DNA of 64,000 nt from Ligula intestinalis (lineage: Eukaryota; Platyhelminthes; Cestoda; Diphyllobothriidea; Diphyllobothriidae). Of the stretch, positions 24,001 to 31,125 are shown piece after piece. The notes under the pieces are model-generated. The model did no database searches. It was not told the DNA's origin and was given only the letters and a program-made list of their open reading frames with translations. Position numbers and translations under genes: made by a program. Location: contig JAYGXS010000001.1 of the NCBI GenBank assembly GCA_036362985.1, forward strand, positions 73,972,541 through 74,036,540, in the 5' to 3' direction. Positions within the stretch are counted from its first letter, which is position 1, and the number at the start of each line of letters is the position of its first letter.

Positions 24001-27000
24001 TCGTTGATAGGGAAAAGTAGAGACGATTTCCCACAACATATTGAATGTTGTTAACATACTTTCAACACTTCTGGGCACCGTTATCCACTGTAGGTAGTAT
24101 TCCTTTAGTAACCCCATGATTTTCGTTGCATACTTTTCCATATTTCCTCTTTGGTCACACATTGTGAATGTTATAGGTACTGCAGGCTTATGCAGCAGCG
24201 GTGAGGAGCAAGTCGGGTGCCTGCATTGTTGCTGTTATCGGCGGCAAGTTGTCCGAGGGCATCAACTTTAATGACGACCTCGCACGGGCTGTCGTAATTG
24301 TCGGCCTGCCCTACCCGAACGTTAACTCAGTCGCAGTAAGTCTGCATGAACTGCTTAGACTTTCCTGAAATTTGTGCTGATAGATAAAGGAAACTCCCGT
24401 CTTGTTTAATCTGTGAGCAAGAGATTCATTTTGCCATATCGTGTTTTTTCTCTCCTGTGAAATTGAGTGCATTTTTTCAGCTTGCTCCGTCAACCAACTA
24501 AACTGTAGTTGCCTTTATTGGTGAAATATGAGGAAATATCGCAAAGGCCCTTTGTATGGGTTCTGGGCAAAGCACCCGGCAAAAATATCGTGGTCGGTGA
24601 TTGGCTACCGTTTAATGGCAGGCCTTTTCTGATTTATGTCATTCCTTTTATCTCCCACAGTCTGAACTTACTTTGAACCCTGATATACTATACGAGGTTT
24701 TAAAACGGCACCGAAAGCCCCTTAGTTTATACTTGACCATCAGCACACTAGTTTTGATGTCTGGAATGTGGTTACAAACACTTAGTTTTTAGGGCGAATC
24801 CATTTGGTTATTGCCCCTAATATATCAAACAACACAACTGGCAGAAATAAAACCTTTAAATTCCCATTTTCTTGAACAAAAACGTTATTGCACACCTAGC
24901 CGTATGTCGTATTGAGTGACCTGGTTGGAACCGCCCTAATAGCACATCCCCTCCTCCCTCCCAAGTTTCTTACTGATTCTTAGCTGACGGCAAATGAAAT
25001 AGTTGCGCACAGCGCTGGTCGTATAGGTGCGTGATGATTACGCAAAAAGAAAGAAATTAAAACCGCTTGTAATTGTTTTACTGAACTAAAATGTAGGTTA
25101 AAAGGCTGTATTAAGGTCAGGAAGGACTGAAAACGAAGCCTGTAGGCCAAGCCGTAACGTCCGAGCGGGGGCAGCCAAAGGGATTGTTAGGAGCCGAAGT
25201 CGGAATCAGTGGAACTTGCACGGGTTTTGGTCTTTCGCAGAAGATGCTCCCTAAGAGATTATCCATCTCATCAAAAGGAGAATTATGATTATCTCCGAAA
25301 GAATTCATGAGGAAATATTAGAATGTTGAGAATCGAGTAAAGCTTATTGAACGAACAACTGGGTAGAAAAATATAGAAGGAAAGGGTATTAAAAAGCTTT
25401 AGACTTAACGTGTGCGAGGAGAATGGGACGAAGGAGTAAAAAAATCTGACGATGGAACGACAACCGCGAGCCGCGACTTCCCCTGCAAAACCAAAAATTA
25501 AAACTAGACAACCAAGGAAACCAATTCAAACAAACGAGGGTCAGGGTGGCTCGTTACAAAGCAAACTATGAGAACAATTCCTATTGGTTACTGTAATCCG
25601 CAAAGTGATCGACTAGGTATAGATTAAACCTGGTGAACATTTGCAAGTAGTTTTTTTATTATTATTTATACCTTGTCTCTGACGGCCCTACGATAAACCC
25701 CTACCGAAACCACTACCTAGCCTAATATGAGCTTCGTTTATTTATATTCCTGTCCCCGAAACTGCTTTTAAACTCCTTGCATTGGTTGGTTTACTATATG
25801 CCAGCATCTGGGTGTGAAAGGCTGTCTCAGAATGACACTCTTAACCCTTCGGCGGGCACTATGCCAGGAGGAACTGGGCAACCTGTTAAGTTCCGTACCG
25901 GCGTGCTTCTGTTGCCGCTGTCAGTTTCCCTCCAAAGGTCGCAGGCTACCTTTACATTGCCGGCATTTTTGCTTCACTTCAGGTTGAAAGCCCAAGCGTT
26001 TGATTCTATGCATGCGTCTATTTTGTGACCTATCACAAGCATATTTCATAAAATGTCAGAACGTAGGTTGGAATGAACTTCTTACTTGGAATGGCATAAC
26101 ACTTTTCAGACTTTTTTGGCAATTGGCAAGGCTAGGGATCAATGAACGCCATCGTTGAACCTTATTTTTTTACTTCTGGTGCTGGCAATAATGCGTTTCA
26201 CTAGCCAGAATCCCACATTAGTACCTCTTGAAGGCGTTCAAAAAAGTGCGCACGTGTTACTCCTTCTTACTTTCGGCATCAAAGTTTGTTCATCGTTTTT
26301 GGTTCACCGAAAATGACTGACTGGTCTCAATCTTCTAACGTTCGTTAAGAAGCGGGCGTTTTGTGGAAAAGGAATCAGCGAAATCGTGTACTTATTTGTT
26401 TTTCAAAATATCTTCCCGGCCGGAATCCACTTTTTCGCATCCTGCTGTTAACAACTGTTGCGGCTTGACCTGGAATTAGGACTCCTAACCTCGGAACCAT
26501 GGACTGTAACTATGCTCAAATACCGCTTAATAAAGTAGGGATAAAACGTTAACCTGCATTCGCACTATAAGATCACAGCACCCTAGGACGGTAGTTACTA
26601 ATTAATGAAAAAGTTCGCGTTCCAGGTATCTGCATGGATAAGGAAGAAGACTTGTCGAGCACTGGATCAATTTATTTACTGTCCTGAGCTTTTCAACTCT
26701 TGCCGGACGACCCCTGACCTCACTGACAGTTATTTAACACATACCACTATAACTGGCAGGTAATTAGTGTATACCACTATAATTGCCTCCCCTCCTTTTT
26801 TGGTTGCTGTTTTTTACCTCTTGACGCTCCGATGATCTCTGACAGCCCATGATACGTGCTGCCTTTTTTGCTGTTTCTTATCTCTGGAACTGGACTCCTG
26901 TAAACGTTCGAAAGCTCGGGACAACAAATAAATTGATTCAGTGCTCGAAAGGACATCTTTATTACCCAAAATAAACAATACTTTAAGTTGCATTTGTGAA

Positions 27001-30000
27001 TTGTGTTCCAGTGTCGTAGAAACTGACTGGTGTTTGTGCTCTTTTCTCCCTCCCTATTCCCTTTACTTTCAGCTGCGTGAAAAAATCAACTTTCTTAACC
27101 GAAATTTTTCGAACCCATCGGAGAAAGCCCTCAAATCTCAGGAAATAAGTGTAAATGCTATTCGATCGGCAGAGGAGTCTTCTCGCCTCACTGCGGGTCA
27201 GCTTCTGTGTGAAACTATTTGTATGCGCTCAGTAAACCAGGCCATAGGACGCTCTGTCCGGCACGCTAAGGACTACGCAGCCATCTTCCTGTTGGACCGA
27301 CGCTTTTCTCGTAAACAGGTACGCATGTCCCCTCCAAGAATATCTACTAGGGCGTCTCGATGAAACTGAAGTGTAACACATTATTACGCAGGAGTAGGAA
27401 CCCCTGCCCTTGAATACAGCCTGCATTTCTCTTCCCGTATTCGAACCCAAATCTTATCACTACCTCTTATCTTAAACCTAAGTCTTCGAAGTTGAACCTA
27501 ATCCTAAACTTGATCTTAATCTGACCGCGTTGACACAGAGCAAAGAAGATCTCGCAGTTATATAAAGGGCCATATGATAAATTCCAAAAATGGTTTGTAC
27601 TCCCGTGTTATAGACCCAACCCCGAAGTCAACCCTTTTCCAAGCCTTAACTCTAAACATAAAATAAGCTTAACGTCGACTCTAAAGTTAATCTCACGGGA
27701 ATTCAGAGTAAAAATACCTGTATTACTCGGATGGGAACTGGAAGGTAGTGGCCAGTTCCTATTCTCGCTTCTTACCAATGCAATGCGTCTGTTTGCTATG
27801 GTTGTTTTAAGATCCCGAATGCTTCATAAGCTTGCCTTTCGTCCGTAATTGTCTACAGTCAGCGTTCTTGTTATTTGGACGAGATCTAACTCGTGTACAA
27901 AAATATCCACACAAGATGATTGAAACCTGCAGTATTGTGCGCCGTGCACTAATATGTTTATTTATGAACTTGCAGTTAAGGCTTTTCAGTGTTCGCCGTC
28001 CAAACTTCGATTCCCCTTGATATGGATTAGGATGACTTGTCGCCGTTAGCTTTTTCCTATGACGCTAAATCGCGGGATCTTACTAATATTGCCTTTTGAA
28101 ATTTTGGTCAAAGGTTCAATTTATTGTCAATCACTAGTTCGACCATTACGCCATGTGTATTTCATAAATTAACTGATGAGGCCAGCCCTTCTTTAAATCT
28201 TCGCACTTTCTGTAAAAACCATTTTCCTATTACATAATTATACGAAAAAAATGTTATTAAAAAATTCTAACAGTAAGCAATCCACAATCCTACCAAGTTC
28301 AGTATACTCTTTATTCAGATGCTTTTCCGGTAAACCTATCACGTGTCCGAAAAAAAACATACTTTAACTGCCGCGCTTAGTTACCATTCGAAAAACCCTG
28401 TTTTCCCATGTATCTAGATAATATTGCCTCCTGGGCCAAAAACTGCATTTTCTGAACTCCAGGCCACGTTATTCTTGCCTCTACTGGAATTTAAAACGCT
28501 AGCACGTCTGGCTTAATTTTAGACCGTAGTATCATGACGGAATCAGGTAGGGAAGTGTTTTTTAGAGTAGAATGTCGGTGTTTGCGAGTGAACTTCAATG
28601 CCCGAGTACTATTTTGCGTGCGCTTCCTTGATGCACGATGTAATCTCATGCACGCCTCGGACCCTCTACAACAGGTTGTATTATTTTTTCCCCAAACACA
28701 GATATAAACGCGGTGGTCAAATAGGTATACCCAAGACGGTCTGTCCGACTGTTGACACTTTATGGGGCTGGCGGGAAATTCGGAGAGATCCTCCCACTTC
28801 TGTCGATGTGGTTTTCCCGCGTTTAAATGATCGAATTCACAGTTTCCACCCTCTTCAACCATTTTGATTCTCTAATTATCCTGACAATCAGTGTGCGTCA
28901 CGCGAGGCGACCGCTTGTCCGTTGCAAACGACGATGCATGTCCGGTGCTCAACACCAGAGTGATGGCAAGGGCGACGACTCTTTATGAATCTGCCACACC
29001 CTCTGCCTACACTCCTGGGTCCCGTGTCAAGTCAAGCGGGATCTAGCCGAAGAGCCCGTCTACACTTGTCACATGCACCTAGTACGCGCACAAGAGACCT
29101 GGATTTTACATAAAGAAGACAGAGGCTCCTCTGATCCCAACCGAATGGGAGTACCACAGAAGCCAAATTAAGAGGGAGTCAACGCAGCCTGACTCTCCGT
29201 CCTAAGAGGAAGACCGAGTTATCCAGTTAGTTGGCAACTTTCCGAGCCACGGCTTTTTAACCCACCATGATCGATTAAAAGGCATGAGGTTATCTATAGT
29301 GAGGAATTACCAGTGAGTGCCGTAGGCACGGGCTTCCAGAGTTCCACTCTCTTTTCCGTCTCTGAAACACCAATCTACTGTCCAGACCGATCAGTTACGT
29401 GATGCGGAGATTGTGCGCAGGTGTTTGGCCCTGCGTGAGCCTACGCCTATGTGTGTCATAAGATCTCCATGTTTGGCACCCCAATAATTCCTTCTGTGTC
29501 CTGATCTGGCCCCGCTATTGGTCCAGCGTATCTACCGCGTGGTCTGTTGTAAGGATAGTCCCATAAGATATACCGCAGGCAACTAGCAGTCTCTTTTCTA
29601 AATATCTGCATCTCTCCATTCCTCTGCCTTAATTCATGTAAACTTTGAGCTCACAGAAATGTCCGGTTTCGAATTTGAGCCACCCATTTTTTGCTCTCCA
29701 TTCACGGGGGAATTTATTATCCTATACCATCCTCTTTAATCCTCTGCTTTGTTTGTCTGCATTTGTGATCATGAGGTCATATCTAAAGTGTACTGCTACC
29801 TTTTTAAATGAACGAAAACAAGTTATTGTATCTACAACATATCACCAACCCAATATTTGTCAAATGCGGCCAATCTGTCGCATATGTAATTCACCAACAA
29901 CACCAACATCGACAATTCTCCGTAGGATGACAACACGAAGAAAAAAGCATGTGAAGAAGCGGAAATGGAGAAGTTGAAAGCCGATTTGTCTCCACTATAT

Positions 30001-30353
30001 ATAGTTGATGTGAATGCCGTGAAATACTTGACTTGTGAGCATTACATGACCTTTTACCTTTGTCCTTTTAAAAATGATCCTTTATTTACCTTGCCATCTG
30101 CTCTCCGTGAATGGAGCCATTTTTGCTGAAAATTCAGGTTTGTAAAATCCGCAATATAGCATTCTTCTTCCCCCCTCCCCCTCTTTCCCCCATTTGTGAC
30201 CTGCTTGACCACCCTCTTTCCCTTCCCAAGGTTCTCAATGGCCTTCCAACCTGGGCCCAACCGGCTATAGTTCAACCTCCACCTACCGATCTTTCCACCC
30301 TCCTGAACCAGCTGAAGGAGTTTTTCCTCAGAAACAAGTCCGATGCCAGCTGA
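2855..30353 (+). CDS. DDX11: DDX11/ChlR1-like DNA helicase, C-terminal half (7 exons, 5' partial)
   Basis: Superfamily 2 helicase of the XPD/FANCJ/DDX11 group; family members unwind DNA in the nucleus and DDX11 supports sister-chromatid cohesion and replication-fork processing. Exons: 2855-3074, 16374-16585, 19235-19304, 19385-19524, 24177-24335, 27073-27318, 30231-30353, about 389 residues plus stop. All junctions have AG/GT borders and phases agree (split codons GAC and GGT are completed across introns). Visible family signatures in order: DGRVIV then [42 protein letters not shown] (motif V), [15 protein letters not shown] (motif VI), LLDRRFSR, and a short tail starting LNGLPTWAQ. The order matches animal DDX11 rather than RTEL1 or FANCJ, judged from remembered family features. 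The Walker A, Fe-S and DEAH regions must lie upstream of the window. Introns range from 80 bases to 13.3 kb. Confidence 0.9.
3990..4980 (+). repeat. Dispersed repeat R2, copy 1, interrupted by a nested element
   Basis: The segment 4150-4385 matches 29110-29280 (shared GGGAGTRCCA, CCGTCCT.AGAGG, CCAGT.GGTTG.CAAC). After the nested inverted-repeat element the similarity appears to resume at about 4860-4990 versus 29300-29430. No coding capacity recognised; family identity unknown. Confidence 0.5.
4451..4850. mobile_element. Non-autonomous inverted-repeat element inside R2
   Basis: Left arm about 4451-4522 and right arm about 4778-4849 are inverted, imperfect copies (shared GCGGGTTTGTGGA and CAAATTATA, purine-rich AGAAGAGGAA). 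The spacer has no transposase. Looks like a MITE or foldback insertion; superfamily unknown. Confidence 0.55.
5990..6240. repeat. Dispersed repeat R1, copy 1
   Basis: Shares GGGTTACGG, AGCCCAGC.AGCAGC, a GAGACTGAAAT block and a TCATCAGCC-like block with the copies at about 9945 and 62558. On the - strand a degenerate hammerhead-like sequence (GATGAC, GGCTAATGTGCC, AGAAA) lies at about 6125-6172. Confidence 0.5.
8595..8700 (+). repeat. Family H terminus, solo, with decayed hammerhead-like motif
   Basis: CTCTGACACTGGAATGC..., then TTTGAAAGCTCAGATAA resembles the terminus at 60.12-60.17 kb (GAAAGCTC with short stem III AGCU). The CUGANGA box has become CUGACAC, so activity is unlikely. Confidence 0.45.
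9238..9300 (+). repeat. Degenerate telomere-like run (GTTAGG-related)
   Basis: GAGGTTAGGCTTAGCGTTAA, GGTTGGG and GTGTTAGG form an irregular (TTAGG)-like array. Similar runs occur on the opposite strand sense at about 11625-11695 and elsewhere. Interpreted as decayed simple sequence, not a telomere. Confidence 0.35.
9365..9560. mobile_element. Partial copy of the long-inverted-repeat transposon family
   Basis: ATATTTGGATTTAT, CATCAAAAATCAATGA, GTTACTTAACTAGTC and TTTTTACAGTGCATAG parallel the right arm of the copy at 60.73-61.42 kb. Only one arm recognised. Confidence 0.4.
9945..10270. repeat. Dispersed repeat R1, copy 2
   Basis: Shares GACGGGTTACGGAAC, GCCTAGCCAGCAGCC and GGAGACTGAAAT with copies 1 and 3. 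Contains hammerhead-like remnants facing apart: - strand at about 10025-10070 and + strand at about 10118-10160 (GGTCAGAAATGGCAATTC), the latter repeated at about 10228 (CCAGAAATGACTATTGCAG). Confidence 0.5.
11085..11165 (+). repeat. tRNA-related repeat, second type
   Basis: GTGGATTAGAGCGTTCGAAT, then CCAACAGGTCGCGGGCTCGA GCC resembles a decayed tRNA with D-arm and T-arm (B-box GGCTCGAGCC). No intact cloverleaf is evident. Likely a SINE fragment or tRNA pseudogene. Confidence 0.4.
11625..11695 (-). repeat. Degenerate telomere-like run (CCTAAC-related)
   Basis: ACGCCAAACCTAAGCCCTAA and CCCGAACCGCTAACG form an irregular CCTAA-type array. Interstitial, decayed. Confidence 0.35.
16374..16585 (+). 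CDS. DDX11: DDX11-like helicase exon b
   Basis: The two first bases complete GAC from the previous exon, then 70 codons end at AAG/GTGGTT. Contains [17 protein letters not shown], the family's VVIAGGTMQP-like segment, and VLFSCDHVI, matching the FSCGHVIP segment. This is the start of helicase domain 2. The preceding intron is 13.3 kb. Confidence 0.9.
16586..19234. other. DDX11 intron, 2.65 kb
   Basis: Contains a short PLE endonuclease fragment (about 18040-18130) and the EINGRT-encoding motif on the - strand at about 17280-17310. I recognise nothing else in 16600-17270, 17370-18030 or 18140-19230. Confidence 0.5.
18040..18130 (+). pseudogene. PLE endonuclease fragment (family A-like)
   Basis: Reads [16 protein letters not shown], nearly the same as GDNRVSRELLESWFTG of the copies at 0.9 and 55.0 kb. 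About 90 bases; no terminus attached. Confidence 0.6.
19235..19304 (+). CDS. DDX11: DDX11-like helicase exon c (70-base exon)
   Basis: A very small exon found by its phase: it must begin in phase 0 and end in phase 1. Acceptor CTGTAG/AAC, donor CCCCAG/GTAAGG. Encodes [19 protein letters not shown] and then EVTP, equivalent to the family's ...REL..MMDEVGRILCNLCGVVPG helix. The last base completes a glycine codon with the next exon. Confidence 0.85.
19385..19524 (+). CDS. DDX11: DDX11-like helicase exon d
   Basis: Follows an 80-base intron. Begins with two bases completing glycine, then [19 protein letters not shown], ending ...STALSQ at CCCAG/GTGAAC. Corresponds to the CFFPSYEYL region (helicase motif IV area) of DDX11. 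Phase 0 at the 3' end, matching the next exon. Confidence 0.92.
20960..21013 (-). ncRNA. Hammerhead ribozyme-like motif with strong stem II (family G left end)
   Basis: CUGAAGA, one U, stem GGGUAG/CUACCC with a nine-base loop, then GAAACGUC and AGAC. All core positions CUGANGA and GAA are kept; stem III is the four-base palindrome ACGU; stem I starts UCU/AGA. Among the best-preserved motifs of the window. Confidence 0.75.
21225..21780 (-). pseudogene. PLE reverse transcriptase palm fragment
   Basis: Reading from high to low coordinates: [34 protein letters not shown] (motif A Asp), [11 protein letters not shown] then a shift of frame to [14 protein letters not shown], and [10 protein letters not shown], where the usual YVDD is YVED. 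One frameshift between motifs B and C. Truncated just after motif C. Confidence 0.8.
21783..22868 (+). pseudogene. PLE RT thumb and GIY-YIG endonuclease
   Basis: First block 21783-22169 begins [20 protein letters not shown] and continues [20 protein letters not shown]; a stop at 22167 separates it from 22203-22868, which contains [12 protein letters not shown] and the nuclease segment [33 protein letters not shown]. The first residue assigned to PLE lies at the inversion junction near 21780. The tail after about 22620 is low-complexity, as usual for PLE C-termini. Confidence 0.75.
22912..22949 (+). ncRNA. Candidate hammerhead-like motif at the family G 3' end
   Basis: Stem I UGGC/GCCA is perfect; CUGAC then GGU-GAAUG-ACC as stem II, GAA, then the ten-base palindrome AACGAUCGUU as stem III, and U before the predicted cut. 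The CUGANGA box is incomplete (CUGACGG), so this is either decayed or a chance fold. Confidence 0.4.
23700..23815 (-). repeat. tRNA-derived SINE, copy 2
   Basis: On the - strand GAGCCTCGTAGCTCAGTTGG (A-box), then CAGTTCGAATTC (B-box) and the shared tail GCCGGCGAGTTTTTCACAAA. Same family as 2697 and 39185. Confidence 0.65.
24177..24335 (+). CDS. DDX11: DDX11-like helicase exon e (motif V)
   Basis: 53 codons from ATAG/GTACTG to GCA/GTAAGT. Starts VLQAYAAAV and contains [18 protein letters not shown] and [18 protein letters not shown] is helicase motif V. Strong donor sequence GTAAGT. Confidence 0.95.
24336..27072. other. DDX11 intron, 2.7 kb
   Basis: Contains a pair of inverted family H termini (about 26640-26720 and 26870-26950). 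A 63-codon open frame at 25117-25308 (- strand) was judged unsupported. Nothing else recognised. Confidence 0.45.
26640..26950. repeat. Foldback pair of family H termini
   Basis: The - strand at 26640-26720 reads GAAAAGCTCAGGACAGTAAA, TAAATTGATCCAGTGCTCGA; the + strand at 26870-26950 reads GAAAGCTCGGGACAACAAAT, AAATTGATTCAGTGCTCGAA. Both are the 3' end of the same terminus, in inverted orientation around about 150 bases. Hammerhead cores are decayed (CUGGAAC in place of CUGANGA). A 30-base direct duplication with ACCACTATAA lies between the arms. Confidence 0.55.
27073..27318 (+). CDS. DDX11: DDX11-like helicase exon f (motif VI)
   Basis: 82 codons from TTTCAG/CTGCGT to AACAG/GTACGC. Starts [10 protein letters not shown], contains a variable Ser/Glu linker, then [18 protein letters not shown] and [23 protein letters not shown] is motif VI with the arginine finger. 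Closely parallels NLCMKAVNQSIGRAIRH of animal DDX11. Confidence 0.95.
27455..27700 (-). repeat. Degenerate telomere-like sequence
   Basis: Irregular CCTAA, CTTAA and AACCTAAT units such as CTTAAACCTAAGTC and GAACCTAATCCTAAAC; decayed and interstitial. Confidence 0.3.
28385..28500 (+). repeat. Dispersed repeat R3, copy 1
   Basis: Matches 30405-30520: shared ATCTAGATAAT, GGGCCAAAA.CTGCATTT, TCTTGCCTCTAC.CTGGA. Unknown family, about 115 bases. Confidence 0.6.
28960..29440 (+). repeat. Dispersed repeat R2, copy 2
   Basis: Uninterrupted relative of the 3990-4980 copy: GGGAGTACCACAGAAGCC, TCCGTCCTAAGAGGAAGACC and GATGCGGAGATTGTGCGCAG have counterparts there. No ORF recognised. Confidence 0.5.
30231..30353 (+). 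CDS. DDX11: DDX11-like helicase terminal exon with stop
   Basis: Pyrimidine-rich acceptor CCCAAG/GTTCTC, 40 codons and TGA. Reads [10 protein letters not shown] then an amphipathic helix [12 protein letters not shown], matching the LAKLPAWIR...AVQKFHREK tail of DDX11. A possible ATTAAA poly(A) signal lies about 60 bases after the stop (near 30413), inside a repeat that is duplicated at 28.4 kb. Confidence 0.88.
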   Translation, partial: VLNGLPTWAQPAIVQPPPTDLSTLLNQLKEFFLRNKSDAS

Positions 30354-30936
30354 TTGTCTGTCCTCGGCCAGCCCACAAAGCAGCATGGCCTTTAAATGCC
30401 GTGCTCAGTAACCATTAAAACAAATCTGTTTCCTCATATCTCTAGATAATCTTGCCTTTTGGGCCAAAACTGCATTTATCTGAGCTCGAGGCTGCTTTAC
30501 TCTTGCCTCTACACTGGACTTTTGTTTTTTCCTATGCATTTCGCGGCTTTCTTTCGCTCAGCAAGCTGTCTGCCTCAAACACCAGCAACAAGTCTCTACC
30601 AAAAGACACTACCTGCCTGCCTATTCTTCTGTTTTGTTCTTTTGGAATAATATCTTGTCCACCAGGGGGTGGGGTGGTCCAGAGATAGACGTGCATGCAG
30701 TTTCTGTGTACAGCTATTATCAGTTTATGCATATTTGCATAGATTAGTCGGCGACAGGATAAAGGGTCAAAGAAGGGCTTGGTAGGTAACAACGTCTCCA
30801 CGCGACAGTCATAAAAAGAAGTCCTGTCTTCATAAGCCAACGTTAAGGCTGGGGGAGGGCAGGATGGGGGTAAACAGGGCGGAACCGGGGCAGTGCCGTG
30901 CTTGTGGTCACTCCAACATCCTTCTCCGTTGGGAGT
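30354..30936. other. Intergenic space between convergent DDX11 and ENTPD stops
   Basis: 583 bases between the two stop codons; includes both 3' UTRs. R3 copy 2 covers about 30405-30520. The only poly(A)-signal-like hexamer noted is ATTAAA near 30413 (+). No AATAAA was found for the NTPDase on the - strand. Confidence 0.7.
30405..30520 (+). repeat. Dispersed repeat R3, copy 2, in the DDX11 3' region
   Basis: Same sequence as 28385-28500. It starts about 50 bases after the helicase stop and contains the ATTAAA candidate poly(A) signal. Confidence 0.6.
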
Positions 30937-31125
30937 CTAGAGTAGCAATCGCTTTTTCTTAATGCCAATATAGAGGAGAAGAAGGAACAACAGGAGACAA
31001 ATGAGGAAGGTGAGCCCGATTGCCAGCGCCGTAGGATCAAGACGGGAGGTTGGACTCCGGCTGGGGATCCGCCCAGTCGCGTCCAATGCGTAACCCAGAG
31101 CCCAACTGGCGTGAGCTTTGTAAAT
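30937..31125 (-). CDS. ENTPD: NTPDase terminal exon with ACR5, transmembrane helix and stop
   Basis: Acceptor CCAACAG/ATTTAC. Reads IYKAHASWALGYALDATGRI, a Ser/Pro/Arg spacer, then a 22-residue Leu/Ile-rich membrane helix and the cytosolic tail KKKRLLL followed by TAG. SWALGY is apyrase conserved region 5. The C-terminal helix indicates a membrane-anchored surface enzyme. The stop lies 583 bases from the DDX11 stop, tail to tail. Confidence 0.93.
   Translation of the reverse strand: MYKAHASWALGYALDATGRIPSRSPTSRLDPTALAIGLTFLICLLLFLLLLYIGIKKKRLLL

Larger units (their letters stand above)
19525..24176. other. DDX11 intron, 4.65 kb
   Basis: Dominated by the inverted composite PLE (about 20935-22970); a SINE copy lies at about 23700-23815. 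Nothing recognised in 19600-20930, 23000-23690 or 23820-24170. Confidence 0.55.
27319..30230. other. DDX11 last intron, 2.9 kb
   Basis: Holds degenerate CCTAA-type sequence (about 27455-27700), one copy of a repeat also present at the DDX11 3' end (about 28385-28500), and R2 copy 2 (about 28960-29440). Nothing recognised in 27710-28380 and 29450-30220. Confidence 0.5.

Noticed and set aside
25117..25308. 63-codon - strand ORF with Pro/Asn/Ser-rich protein including NPF
   Set aside because: Starts with ATG and has plausible composition, but no homology is recognised, no splice or transcript evidence is visible, and it lies in a DDX11 intron.
28491..28862. 123-codon - strand ORF, partly mirrored by an ORF on the + strand
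   Set aside because: No recognisable domain; composition looks random and it overlaps repeat R3.
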